Positions 9,692 to 18,356 are shown, numbered from the stretch's first letter. The stretch is 64,000 bases of DNA from a candidate division KSB1 bacterium (GCA_034506335.1 JAPDPR010000002.1:62001-126000); one strand, 5' to 3'. Numbers and translations are program-made. The notes: generated from the sequence alone by a model not told the origin.

Positions 9692-10783
9692 ATGAGGGAC
9701 GAACTGGTGGACACCCTTCCCGAGGCGTCAGCGGTGGGGTGCGACTTTCCAGAGGTGGCGGAACGGAGTGGCAGCAATGCCTTCGGGTTCGATTACTACT
9801 ATCCCATGGTGAGCCACAACCCGCAGATTCGCCAGATGCTATCGCTTATCAAGAAGGTGGCGCGCAGCAATGCCACCGTGCTCATCCAGGGCGAGACAGG
9901 AACCGGTAAGGAGATGATGGCCGGGCTGATCCAATTACTCAGCCTGCGGGCGGACAAACCCTACATCCAGGTCAACTGCGCCGCGCTGCCGGACCAGCTG
10001 CTGGAAAGTGAGCTCTTTGGCCACGAGCGCGGCGCCTACACCGGAGCCTACACCACACGCATAGGGAAGTTCGAGCTGGCCGATAAAGGCACACTGTTCT
10101 TGGACGAGGTGGGCGATATGGCCCTCCCCACGCAGGCCAAGATCCTGCGCGTGCTTCAGGAGCAGCGTTTCAGCCGGCTTGGTGGCAACCGGCTTATCAA
10201 CGTAGACGTGCGCCTTATTGCCGCCACAAACAAGGACCTGGAGCGCGAAATCGAGCTGGGCAACTTCCGGCTGGACCTCTACTACCGGCTGAACGTGGTG
10301 CAGATCAACATCCCGCCGCTGCGGGAGCGCCGAGAGGATATCCCTATCCTGGCAGAGTATTTCCGACGCAAGTTCGCATCGGAAATGAAAAAGGAAGTGG
10401 GCGGATTTACCCAAGAGACGATGCGCCTCCTCCAGAACCATTCCTGGCCGGGGAACATTCGCGAGCTCAGGAACTTGGTCGAACGCGCGGTAATCGTCGT
10501 TGGCGAAGGGAAGCCCATAACCCCCAACGAACTCTCCCTTTCGGGTAGGGACTATTTCGCTGCGGGTGGGCAGAACCGCCGCCGCTCTGAGAGCACTGGG
10601 GGCGGAAGCCTGAGCACTCTGAACTTGGCGGAACTAGAGCGCACAGCGATTCTGCAGGCTCTGGAAAGGACAGGATGGGTACAGAAGGAGGCCGCGCAAC
10701 TGCTCGGCATTTCGCCGCGCGCCCTCAATTACAAGATCGCTCTCCACAATATCACTCATCAGTCGTGGAAAAAGCATGTGTGA
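9692..10783 (+). CDS. Sigma-54-dependent transcriptional activator lacking a receiver domain
   Basis: AAA+ enhancer-binding protein, about 363 residues from the preferred ATG. Visible: Walker A GETGTGKE near residue 68, the sigma-54 contact loop as GAYTGA (usual GAFTGA) near 115, Walker B TLFLDEVGDM, the arginine-rich sensor segment LRERREDIPILAEYF, and a C-terminal Fis-type helix-turn-helix (residues ~315-355, QKEAAQLLGISPRALNYK). Only about 30 residues precede the AAA+ domain, so there is no REC, PAS or GAF input domain and regulation would resemble PspF-type proteins. An in-frame start at 9383 would add 103 residues of low-complexity, non-conserved sequence; I think it less likely. The gene overlaps the start of the FnIII/sorting protein behind it, which is a candidate target. 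Confidence 0.92.
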   Translation: MRDELVDTLPEASAVGCDFPEVAERSGSNAFGFDYYYPMVSHNPQIRQMLSLIKKVARSNATVLIQGETGTGKEMMAGLIQLLSLRADKPYIQVNCAALPDQLLESELFGHERGAYTGAYTTRIGKFELADKGTLFLDEVGDMALPTQAKILRVLQEQRFSRLGGNRLINVDVRLIAATNKDLEREIELGNFRLDLYYRLNVVQINIPPLRERREDIPILAEYFRRKFASEMKKEVGGFTQETMRLLQNHSWPGNIRELRNLVERAVIVVGEGKPITPNELSLSGRDYFAAGGQNRRRSESTGGGSLSTLNLAELERTAILQALERTGWVQKEAAQLLGISPRALNYKIALHNITHQSWKKHV

Positions 10784-10787
10784 GGCA

Positions 10788-11396
10788 ATGGGAAAGAAAG
10801 CTACAGAGAAGCTTTTGCTTGTGGCGTTTTGGGCGTTGCTGCAAGTGACCTCCGGAGAGGCCGGTGACTTGGTCGTCGTGTGGGAACCCAACAGCGAACC
10901 CGACGTGGCCGGGTATATCCTCCACTACGGCACGCGCCCGGGGTTCTATCAGGTCTCTCTTGACGTAGGCCCACGCACGCGCGTAAGAGTGGGGCCGCTG
11001 CAAGACAGCGTCCGCTACTACTTCGCCGTGTCTGCGTATGACTGCTGGAGTAATGAGAGCAAGCTCTCCCGGGAAGTAGCCGGTGTCCCCGGCGAGGGGG
11101 AGTTATTGCCCTCTGAGTTCAGGTTGTACCCGTGCTTCCCCAATCCCTTTACCCGAACCACGACGCTCACGTTTGACCTGCCCGAGCCGACACCACTTGA
11201 GTTTCGCATCTACGACCTGCGCGGCAAGCTAATCAAGAGCTTACGGCCGCAGAGGGTTAATGCGGGGGCAAATCCACCCGTCGTCTGGGACGGCTCGGAC
11301 GAGAACAATCGGCCAGTACCCGCCGGGATCTACTACTGCCAAGGTATTGCGCCCGGTTTTCGCAGTCGACCGGTGGCAATCATCCGCGTGCGATAG
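10788..11396 (+). CDS. Small secreted protein with FnIII and FlgD-like C-terminal sorting domain
   Basis: About 202 residues from the ATG at 10788; an ATG at 10776, overlapping the previous stop, is an alternative. The N-terminus is a signal peptide (lysines, then LLLVAFWALLQV). Then comes one fibronectin type III domain (WEPNSEPDVAGYILHYG ... YYFAVSAYD), and the last ~85 residues form a FlgD-like/Por sorting domain (PCFPNPFTRTTTLTFDLP ... IYDLRGKL ... WDGSDENNRPVPAGIYY). Such tails direct proteins to the cell surface or exterior in FCB bacteria, probably through type IX-like secretion. The FnIII domain closely resembles that of the giant repeat protein starting at 48583. It ends 4 bases from a convergent gene. 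Function beyond surface display is unknown. Confidence 0.85.
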   Translation: MGKKATEKLLLVAFWALLQVTSGEAGDLVVVWEPNSEPDVAGYILHYGTRPGFYQVSLDVGPRTRVRVGPLQDSVRYYFAVSAYDCWSNESKLSREVAGVPGEGELLPSEFRLYPCFPNPFTRTTTLTFDLPEPTPLEFRIYDLRGKLIKSLRPQRVNAGANPPVVWDGSDENNRPVPAGIYYCQGIAPGFRSRPVAIIRVR

Positions 11397-11400
11397 GACT

Positions 11401-13620
11401 CTATCTCACTACCGCCACTGGCACTGTCGTTCGCCCGTCCGCGGATGAAACCCGAAAGAGGTAACGGCCGCTGGGCACTGCCGTTCCCCAGCAATCTTTT
11501 CCATCCCAAATGAGAGTATGCCAGCCGCCCGGCTGCACCCCCTGTTCGAAGCGTCGCACCTCCCGGCCTGCCCCATCGAACAGCTCAACGACCACCGGGC
11601 CACTAGTGCGCACCTGGTAGTGCAGTGCAGTGTGCTCGTTGCAGGGGTTGGGAAGACAGTAGCCGGGACTATGTGGGACAAGGTCTGCCTCTCTCCTCGT
11701 CTGCATCACCGCAGTTTGGGCAAAGAAAAAGTCGCACAGCCTTGCGCACAGGGTTGCGAGGGTTTCCTCGCCTGCTACTGTCTCCAACGGTATTGCCACA
11801 AAGACTACCTTGCCAGGCTGAGTACCGTCAGGGAAGAACCCAGAAAACTGCACGCCCGCAACCAGCTCCGTCTCCCCATACAGTAAACAAGGTGCACCAC
11901 CATCGACGGGCACGATTACATCTCCGCCCCTCTCCGGGTACGGTCTTGTGCCATATTCAAAACGCGTGCCTTCCCACACCGACCAGGGCGCGCCCACTGC
12001 CTCATTGGTACCGGCGCTGTCCTGTACCCAATCCGCCTTCAAGAAAAGACGAAGAAACTCCTCTCCCATACCGCCCGACTCCGCGTCCAAGGCAGAAGCC
12101 ACGTTGGAGCCGCAAAGAAGAAGATTGCCGCCGCCACGGAGATAGTTCTTCAAGGCCTCCTGTTCAATGTCCGTCAACGGTCGGTCCTCGGCACCCGCGT
12201 CCCCCACAAACCACAAGACCGCCTCATAATCGGGTAGTTGAATGCTCCGGTCAGCTATCGCGTCGTCGCTGCACGTGTGAAAGTGCGCGCCCGCTGCGGC
12301 AAGGGCCTGACCGTAGATGAAAGCAAACCAGTGAGCGGGCAAGGACCAGACGCTACCTGGGCCCCAACGGTCAAAGCCATCGACGATGAGCCAGCGCGGC
12401 GGTGGACCATGATAAAGCCCGTACACATCCGAGGGAACACTGGCGTTCCTCTGTGGCGAGTTGTCGAGCGCGATGAGGCGGAAATAAAGCGGACGCGAAA
12501 CCGTCGCCGAAAAAAGCCTTGCCTGTGCCTGATGCCCCAGCGAACTCTCCGTATCTAAGAGCCGCCACTCGGCGTTGTCGAAGGAATAGAACAGGCGGTA
12601 TCCAAGGAGGTCTTCAGCCAAACTGGGGTACCAGGAGACCTCGATTCCCTGGTTGGTGTGGCGCACGGCCCGGAGACTGGGCACTGCTGGCGGAAGGGTA
12701 TCTTGTGGCAGCACCTCCACGCTCACAGCCGCGGTGGCCTGGTTGCCGCGGGTATCTTCGGTGAAAACCATAACCTGATACAGGCCAGGAGCCACTTGCG
12801 CCGTGTTCCAGTAACCATTGGTGTTCACTGCGTTGGTGACAATGTAGACATGGCTGGAGGTGGTCGAGAGGCCTTTGAAATAAACGTTGTGCACAAAGCT
12901 GTCGTCAGGTTTCTGGTCGAACTGAAACCGCACACCGTCATTGGTCGGTTCGTAGACCACCGCGCTTCCGTCGGCCGTCAGAATGCGGTAACCGATCTTG
13001 TACGTGCCATTGTTTCTCCGCGAAACAGGGGAATCTGGCGGGCCGTTTTGCTCATCTACTTTGGCGACAATATCCACCAGCCCGCACACCCGCCGGTCCA
13101 CAAACTCCCGGTCGCTGCCGTCCGCAAAGAGCCGCACAAAGCGAATAATGGGCGGGTAAGGGTCCACATACGGTGTCAGTCCGCCGCTCGCCCGCAAGGG
13201 GTTAATCTCCGAACCTGAGTAGCCATCGATGAAATGGACATGCCCCATGCCCGTGAGGATGATGCCTAACACCGTCTGGCTTTGCCACACTTGGTCACCC
13301 ACTTCTAGGGCGGGGTTCGGCTGGATGTGCACGTAGGCGTATTCCCTAACCCGCACGTAGGCGTTGGAACCAGTTGCGCTGAGAGAGGTGATGCGCTGGC
13401 TTTGCACTGGGTAGACAGGGGTACCGTCGGGCTTGGGGATGTCCACACCGTTGTGAAAGTGGTCGGCCGGATCGGTGTCCCTAAATTCGCAAAAGGTACC
13501 CGTAATCTCTTGACTTGCCGTAAACGGCGTCACCGGCCACGGGTACTGTGCCTGCGCGGTGCCAACCGCGTGCATGGCTGCAACCAGCACTAAGCCTACG
13601 CAGCGTCTGCTATTCATCAC
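11401..13620 (-). CDS. Secreted M23-like / FnIII / sorting-domain protein
   Basis: 739 residues from GTG 13620 (an ATG follows at 13617). A signal peptide ends around AQAQ. Residues ~30-140 resemble a LytM/M23 metallopeptidase: HNGVD (H56, D60) and GHVHF (H127, H129) are placed like the HxxxD and HxH zinc motifs. A beta-sandwich region follows, then an FnIII domain (~315-405, PPAVPSLRAVRHTNQGIEVSW). Residues ~410-640 look like a Rossmann-like glutamine-amidotransferase-fold domain (LIVDGFDRW, YEAVLWFVGD, GGGNLLLCGSN). The last ~80 residues are a FlgD-like sorting domain (CLPNPCNEHTALHYQ ... WDGKDCWG). M23 enzymes cut peptidoglycan crosslinks or proteins; activity here is inferred from the zinc motifs only. 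Last gene of the minus-strand operon, overlapping the preceding gene by 11 bases. Confidence 0.85.
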   Translation of the reverse strand: MMNSRRCVGLVLVAAMHAVGTAQAQYPWPVTPFTASQEITGTFCEFRDTDPADHFHNGVDIPKPDGTPVYPVQSQRITSLSATGSNAYVRVREYAYVHIQPNPALEVGDQVWQSQTVLGIILTGMGHVHFIDGYSGSEINPLRASGGLTPYVDPYPPIIRFVRLFADGSDREFVDRRVCGLVDIVAKVDEQNGPPDSPVSRRNNGTYKIGYRILTADGSAVVYEPTNDGVRFQFDQKPDDSFVHNVYFKGLSTTSSHVYIVTNAVNTNGYWNTAQVAPGLYQVMVFTEDTRGNQATAAVSVEVLPQDTLPPAVPSLRAVRHTNQGIEVSWYPSLAEDLLGYRLFYSFDNAEWRLLDTESSLGHQAQARLFSATVSRPLYFRLIALDNSPQRNASVPSDVYGLYHGPPPRWLIVDGFDRWGPGSVWSLPAHWFAFIYGQALAAAGAHFHTCSDDAIADRSIQLPDYEAVLWFVGDAGAEDRPLTDIEQEALKNYLRGGGNLLLCGSNVASALDAESGGMGEEFLRLFLKADWVQDSAGTNEAVGAPWSVWEGTRFEYGTRPYPERGGDVIVPVDGGAPCLLYGETELVAGVQFSGFFPDGTQPGKVVFVAIPLETVAGEETLATLCARLCDFFFAQTAVMQTRREADLVPHSPGYCLPNPCNEHTALHYQVRTSGPVVVELFDGAGREVRRFEQGVQPGGWHTLIWDGKDCWGTAVPSGRYLFRVSSADGRTTVPVAVVR

Positions 13621-14836
13621 AGCGCCTAAGCACTACGTAGTGGTTAGAGAATCCGACTGCTATGGTCTTCAGATCGCGCGTGGCATGGACCACCGGCACA
13701 AGTGCTTCTTGCCCGGAGAATGTGTGCCGGTCTAAAACCTCTCCCCGGTGATCAAGGATTGCCATCTCCATGTCGGCATGCACAAAATGCGCATCCTTCA
13801 GCCGGGCGGCGGCGGCGACTACTGCACAGGTGTCCAGGGATGCCGTGGCAGCCACTGCCGCCACAAAATGTTCTGCGGAAGGTAGCTCGTTCCACGTCCA
13901 CTGAATGCCTCCGCTGCCCAGACTCAAGAAGGAAAGTGAGCGCTTTTCGGCTAGCAAAAGGCGGCGCCGGTCAGAGGAGAAGAGCACCTTTCGCGTCAAG
14001 AGCGGAAAGGTCCCTAGCCTCTCTCCCTTGACATCGAACACTTCCGTGAATCGAAGCAGGCGCGTGTGGTGGCTTTGCCACGTATAGCTGGAAGCCACGA
14101 TTAGTGCGCCCCACGGGGCAACCGCGATGCTGGCCGCCATCTCTCCAGCAAGCGGTCGGCGCCACTTCTCCTGGCCTTCCGGGGAAAACACGACGGCAGT
14201 GGCATGGTTCGTGTCCGCAAGTCCATGGCCGGCTTGTACATAGCATTGGGTCACCACCGCTACGCAGGAGCCATGGGCGTCGGTGGCCATGGCAAGCGGG
14301 CGCTCCTGACACAGTGGAGCATCCGGAAAGAGGTTCACCGTGCGGCGGCCGCCCCTGGCGGTGTGAAACTCGATCCGGGCATCCGCAGCCCACCCGAACA
14401 CCACACCCTCGCTACCAACCAGAACTGCCCCTGGATATTGCTCCGCCAGTTTCCCTTGGGTTTCATAAGAGCCACGTTCTTGACCACGCGCATCGTAGAC
14501 CTGGACTCGTGTGACCGGCTTTTCCGGTGGTCCGAGCGTATGCATCACACCCAGCAATCCGCTTTCAGCTTCCGTCAGCACTGAGGAACCACGAGGTCGC
14601 ATCATGACCTTTCGGAGTTCTCCCCTCTCGTCCAGAAAGCGAACGGCCTCTGGCGTAATTGCCGCTGTCGGGCAGACGGTGGCGGGTCCACTCCATAGCC
14701 ATTGGACCACTGGCTGAGACCACCTCGCCGGAACAGGTTCCTCGCGCCAGCGCCAAGGTCCGGATGCTCGCTGTTCTTTCGCACCAGAAGCGAAAAGCAG
14801 TGGCATCAGGACCAGCCACAAGCTGCACCTGGCCAT
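13610..14836 (-). CDS. Secreted beta-propeller-like protein of unknown function
   Basis: 408 residues, with an N-terminal signal peptide (MARCSLWLVLMPLLFASGA). The body consists of repeating strand-turn units such as AITPEAVRFLDERGEL, VQVYDARGQERGSY, AVVFSPEGQEKWRR, EVFDVKGERLG and MAILDHRGEVLDRH, suggesting a WD40/PQQ-like beta propeller of six or seven blades. No catalytic motif or sorting domain is recognisable. It begins 2 bases after the stop of the NAD synthetase gene and its end overlaps the M23-like gene, so the three are probably one transcript. I do not recognise a specific family; a periplasmic binding or scaffold role is possible but unproven. Confidence 0.75.
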   Translation of the reverse strand: MARCSLWLVLMPLLFASGAKEQRASGPWRWREEPVPARWSQPVVQWLWSGPATVCPTAAITPEAVRFLDERGELRKVMMRPRGSSVLTEAESGLLGVMHTLGPPEKPVTRVQVYDARGQERGSYETQGKLAEQYPGAVLVGSEGVVFGWAADARIEFHTARGGRRTVNLFPDAPLCQERPLAMATDAHGSCVAVVTQCYVQAGHGLADTNHATAVVFSPEGQEKWRRPLAGEMAASIAVAPWGALIVASSYTWQSHHTRLLRFTEVFDVKGERLGTFPLLTRKVLFSSDRRRLLLAEKRSLSFLSLGSGGIQWTWNELPSAEHFVAAVAATASLDTCAVVAAAARLKDAHFVHADMEMAILDHRGEVLDRHTFSGQEALVPVVHATRDLKTIAVGFSNHYVVLRRCDE

Positions 14837-14838
14837 GT

Positions 14839-16578
14839 CTATTCCTCGCGATACCGATTGGTGATGGGCATGCGCCTGTCCTTGCCAAACGCGCGGGGAG
14901 TGATCTTGATGCCTGGCGCCGCTTGCCGGCGTTTGTACTCGCTCTTTTCCACCATGCGCACCACCCGCCGCACGGTCTCTGGCTCGAAGCCCAGGGCCAC
15001 GATCTCAGCAATGCTGAGGTCCCGCTCCACGTAGGCCTCCAGGATGGGATCTAACACCGCATAGGGTGGCAAGGAGTCTTCGTCCTTCTGGTTCGGCCGC
15101 AACTCGGCTGTGGGCGGCCGCTGTAGTACTGACTCGGGAATGATCTCTCGCCGCCTCGATGCATTGAGGTAACGAGCCAGTCGGTAGACCATCGTCTTGG
15201 GGACGTCCTTCAAAACCGCGAACCCACCCACCATATCGCCGTAGATGGTGCAATACCCTACGCCAAGCTCGCTCTTGTTACCAGTAGCCAGGACCAGCCA
15301 GTTGAACTTGTTCGCAAGGGCCATGAGGATGTTGCCGCGAATGCGCGCCTGAATGTTCTCCTCGGTAACATCCTCGGGCAAACCACGGAACTGGTCAGCC
15401 AGCATCTCGCGGTAGCACGCCACAGTTTTGTGTATCGGCACGACCTTCAATTCGATGCCCAGATTGTGCGCCAGCCGCTCGGCATCAACTAAGCTCCTCT
15501 CGCTGGTGTAGATTGATGGCATGCTAACCCCGGTTACGTGCTCGGCCCCCAGCGCATCCGCAGCTACAGCAGCCACCAGTGCAGAATCGATCCCTCCGCT
15601 CAATCCAAGGACTACATGGGCAAAACCGTTTTTTCGCACATAGTCAGCCGTGCCCAGCACCAGCGCCCGCCAAATCTCTTCTTCCACAGTCAAGGATTCT
15701 TCCTGCCGTTCTGGCAATGGCGCACGTGCTCCCTGAGGAAGATCTGGCAAGCGCAGGCGACGCTTACGGTACGGCGAGCGGAAGGAGCGCCTCCGCGCCG
15801 CAAATTCGGCATCCTTCCGCCGCAGGCGCGCGACCTCAGCCACATCAAGATCCACGACGATCATATCTTCCTGAAACGCCTTGCCCCGCGCGAGGACTTC
15901 GCCGGTGGGCGCAATTACCAAGCTCCGCCCGTCGAATACCAACTCGTCTTGCCCCCCCACCACATTGCAGTATGCAAGGAAAATCCTGCAGTGACGGGCG
16001 CGCTCCGTCATCATTTCTTCTCGCTCCCTCCCCTTCAGAGCATGGAACGGGGAACAGGAGATGTTGACCACTACTTGGGCTCCACCGCTAAAAGCGAGGG
16101 TTTCTACCACACCATCCTGGACCCAGAGGTCCTCGCACACGGAGACGCCTAACCGCACCGAATCTATATCGATCAACAAGACCTCGCGGCCGGGAACAAA
16201 GTACCGCTTTTCGTCAAACACCCCGTAGTTGGGTAGACAAATTTTGTAGTACTGTGCTGCCAGCTTACAATCAGCGATCACGGCGGCAGTGTTGTACAGC
16301 CCGGCCTGGTCGCGGTGCGGAAACCCTACCACCGCGACCAGACCCCGACATGCAGCGACTATGCCTTGCAGCGCCGCTTCGCTGTCCTCCACAAACTTCG
16401 GACGGAGCAGAAGGTCTTCGGGGGGGTAACCGGTCACCACCAGCTCCGGGAAAAGCGCCACTCTTGCCCCCGCCTCCCGGGCGCGATCAAGACTCTCAAT
16501 TACCAAGTGGGCGTTTCCCGCCAAGTCCCCGACCGTGGGGTTCAGTTGAAAAAGGGCTATTCTCAGCGTTTCGTTCAT
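14839..16578 (-). CDS. nadE: Glutamine-dependent NAD+ synthetase
   Basis: Catalyses the last step of NAD biosynthesis: deamido-NAD+ + glutamine + ATP to NAD+. It has 579 residues in the two-domain form. Residues ~1-270 are a carbon-nitrogen hydrolase (glutaminase) domain with the Glu-Lys-Cys triad visible as E45 (FPELVVTGYPP), K112 (YYKICLPNYG) and C148 (GVSVCEDLW). Residues ~300-579 are the ATP-pyrophosphatase NAD synthase domain with LGLSGGIDSALVAA and the TGNKSELGVGY segment. It can therefore use glutamine rather than needing free ammonia. Its ATG overlaps the stop of the upstream RmlD-like gene (ATGA), within a five-gene minus-strand operon. Confidence 0.97.
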   Translation of the reverse strand: MNETLRIALFQLNPTVGDLAGNAHLVIESLDRAREAGARVALFPELVVTGYPPEDLLLRPKFVEDSEAALQGIVAACRGLVAVVGFPHRDQAGLYNTAAVIADCKLAAQYYKICLPNYGVFDEKRYFVPGREVLLIDIDSVRLGVSVCEDLWVQDGVVETLAFSGGAQVVVNISCSPFHALKGREREEMMTERARHCRIFLAYCNVVGGQDELVFDGRSLVIAPTGEVLARGKAFQEDMIVVDLDVAEVARLRRKDAEFAARRRSFRSPYRKRRLRLPDLPQGARAPLPERQEESLTVEEEIWRALVLGTADYVRKNGFAHVVLGLSGGIDSALVAAVAADALGAEHVTGVSMPSIYTSERSLVDAERLAHNLGIELKVVPIHKTVACYREMLADQFRGLPEDVTEENIQARIRGNILMALANKFNWLVLATGNKSELGVGYCTIYGDMVGGFAVLKDVPKTMVYRLARYLNASRRREIIPESVLQRPPTAELRPNQKDEDSLPPYAVLDPILEAYVERDLSIAEIVALGFEPETVRRVVRMVEKSEYKRRQAAPGIKITPRAFGKDRRMPITNRYREE

Positions 16579-17528
16579 GCCGTAGGTGTAGGGTCGGTTC
16601 GTCCTTCCTCTAGAGCCTGCACCGGTCCTCCTTCAGTAATCATTAGCTGTAGGCCTCGCTCAATGCCGTGAAAAGGGGTGGACAGGAGGGTTCGGGCCAG
16701 CTCTGTGCGCAGGCTCACGTCTCGCGGCCGCGGTGCCACCTGATGATGGTGGGCCATCGCACGCATTTGGAGAAGCGACTCTTCAAACCTCAAAAGGCGG
16801 GCAAGCTGCACACCAAAGGTAAAGCGGTCCACTCTCTCCGGCCCTGCCAGGTGTACGACGCCCACCCAGGAATGCGCGCATAGTTCGAGCAGAGCCGCGG
16901 CCAACTCTGAGACCAAAATTGGGGTGCGGAACTGGTCGGTAAACAGCGGCACCGGTTGCGCCGCTGCCAAGCGCTGCTCAATCCACGTGGAGAAAGAGGA
17001 GCCCCCGGTCCGAGGCCGACCGTAGATGAGTGCGGACCGTGCGATCACATAGTTGGCACAGTGTGCGCGCACCACCTCCTCCCCTTCCACCTTTGTCGCC
17101 CCGTACACGTTGATTGGATTTACGGGATCGCTCTCGGCATAGTGGCCCTTGGACCCGTCGAAAACCATGTCCGAGGATACGAACACGAAGCGGAGGCCGC
17201 GGTCACCGCACCACTGCGCCAGCAGCTGCGCTGCCCGGACGTTCACCACCTGCGCCTCTTCAGCATGCGTCTCGCAGTAGTCCAGATCGGTCAGAGCCGC
17301 ACAATGCACGATGATATGGGGCATAACCTCATCGAGGATGCGTCTCAGGGCCTGCGGGTCGCAAAGATCCAGCCGTACTGCGCGCACGCCCGGCAGGTGA
17401 AAAGCCTGACTGTGCCACGTGCCGTACACCTGCCACCACCTCGTCGCCAGGGCAGCCACATGCCCGCCCAAGAAGCCACTCGCCCCGGTGACCAGCAGGC
17501 GCGGCGCCTCACTTCGCGCCCCTTGCAT
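16575..17528 (-). CDS. RmlD-like NAD(P)-dependent sugar-nucleotide reductase
   Basis: About 317 residues, extended SDR of the RmlD (dTDP-4-dehydrorhamnose reductase) type. The Rossmann glycine motif is TGASGFLGGH at residues 14-23, the catalytic pair sits in YGATKVEGEE (YxxxK), and the substrate segment includes SSDMVFDGSKGHYAE and SALIYG. I chose the ATG at 17528, directly before the Rossmann fold; the frame stays open further upstream but that stretch is arginine-rich, overlaps the Cys-rich gene in another frame and looks non-coding. No rmlABC genes accompany it, so rhamnose synthesis is uncertain and other deoxysugar or SDR reactions are possible. It starts 7 bases after the Cys-rich gene and is coupled to nadE. 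Confidence 0.88.
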   Translation of the reverse strand: MQGARSEAPRLLVTGASGFLGGHVAALATRWWQVYGTWHSQAFHLPGVRAVRLDLCDPQALRRILDEVMPHIIVHCAALTDLDYCETHAEEAQVVNVRAAQLLAQWCGDRGLRFVFVSSDMVFDGSKGHYAESDPVNPINVYGATKVEGEEVVRAHCANYVIARSALIYGRPRTGGSSFSTWIEQRLAAAQPVPLFTDQFRTPILVSELAAALLELCAHSWVGVVHLAGPERVDRFTFGVQLARLLRFEESLLQMRAMAHHHQVAPRPRDVSLRTELARTLLSTPFHGIERGLQLMITEGGPVQALEEGRTDPTPTA

Positions 17529-17535
17529 CAGCCAG

Positions 17536-17754
17536 TCACAGGTTGGCCTTGGGGCGACGCCTGCCGAACTGGACCGCGCAGGGCGCGTTCTTGGGGACCA
17601 GCGCCTGCACCTGTGCACACCACAGCGCGGCAAAGGTTCGACAACTCCGCGCGCCGTCCACTGCCTCCTCCTTAGGGAAGGAGGCATATTGGCACCGCAG
17701 GTCACAAAACTTGATGCGCGCAGTGGTTACACCCGCATTGTCATCATCTGGCAT
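17536..17754 (-). CDS. Small cysteine-rich conserved protein
   Basis: 72 residues with six cysteines arranged as FCDLRC, SCRTFAALWC and KNAPC, interspersed with YASFPKEEAVDGARS. The pattern resembles small hypothetical proteins I recall from anaerobic bacteria with a C-x3-C ... DGA-SCRTF-A-C ... V-KN-PC layout, consistent with a metal or Fe-S site, but I cannot name a family with certainty. An AUG with a plausible GGAAG/GGAG ribosome-binding stretch lies about 8 bases upstream on the minus strand. It is the first gene of the operon leading into the RmlD-like reductase and nadE. Function unknown. Confidence 0.7.
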   Translation of the reverse strand: MPDDDNAGVTTARIKFCDLRCQYASFPKEEAVDGARSCRTFAALWCAQVQALVPKNAPCAVQFGRRRPKANL

Positions 17755-17827
17755 CTGTGTAGCTCCAACTTCCTTGCAGCGAAGGGCTCGCTTCTCCCCC
17801 CTCTAAGCGATGGCCCCCGGAAATGTG

Positions 17828-17856
17828 TTGATGGTGTGGCCAGAGTTTCGTATAAT
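17828..17856 (+). promoter_or_regulatory. Sigma-70-type promoter for rlmH
   Basis: TTGATG (17828-17833), a 17-base spacer, then a perfect TATAAT (17851-17856). This places the transcript start near 17863, about 40 bases before the rlmH ATG, whose AGGAGG ribosome site lies at 17886-17891. Confidence 0.8.
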
Positions 17857-17903
17857 CCAACAGCACTACCCATCTTGTCCGCCTAAGGAGGCAAGGGAAC
17901 TCT

Positions 17904-18356
17904 ATGCGTCTGAAACTCATAGTGGTCGGGGTGCCGAAAAACAGCCATATACGTGCCCTGGCGCAGGACTACCTGGAGCGACTTGGACGCTATGCCACCA
18001 CCCAGGTGGTGTACGTCAAAGACCAGCCGGGCGCTCATGCCGCGGCTCGCCTGGAAGAACGACTCCTGGAACGGTTGGGCCCCCATGAGTACCTGGTGGC
18101 ACTCGATGCTGGAGGGCGAATGTTATCCTCGCCCGAGCTGGCCGCCTTCCTGGGTACCCATGCGACGACTGGTGTCCGAACACTCACCTTCCTCATCGGA
18201 GGACCTGTCGGGCTCGGAGAGCGGGTCAAAAAGCGGGCCGACTTGGTCTTGTCGCTCTCACCCATGACCTTCCCGCACGAACTCTGCCTGGTTTTGCTCC
18301 TGGAGCAACTCTACCGGGGCATGAGTATCTTGCGGGGCGAGCCGTACCACAAGTGA
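17904..18356 (+). CDS. rlmH: 23S rRNA (pseudouridine-1915-N3)-methyltransferase
   Basis: 150 residues, a standard length for the RlmH SPOUT methyltransferase, which methylates pseudouridine 1915 in helix 69 of 23S rRNA on the assembled ribosome using S-adenosylmethionine. The C-terminal trefoil-knot motifs are intact: FLIGGPVGLGERVKKRADLVLSLS binds the cofactor, MTFPHEL and the terminal YRGMSILRGEPYHK are hallmarks of the family. A strong AGGAGG ribosome site precedes the ATG by about 12 bases and a good promoter lies further upstream. It is a single-gene unit facing the khpA gene; 134 bases with no recognisable terminator separate the two ends. Confidence 0.97.
   Translation: MRLKLIVVGVPKNSHIRALAQDYLERLGRYATTQVVYVKDQPGAHAAARLEERLLERLGPHEYLVALDAGGRMLSSPELAAFLGTHATTGVRTLTFLIGGPVGLGERVKKRADLVLSLSPMTFPHELCLVLLLEQLYRGMSILRGEPYHK

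Noticed and set aside
13631-13642. Perfect 12-base palindrome CACTACGTAGTG upstream of the M23-like gene
   Set aside because: Lies within the coding sequence of the preceding propeller-like gene and is short enough to be chance; no second copy noticed.
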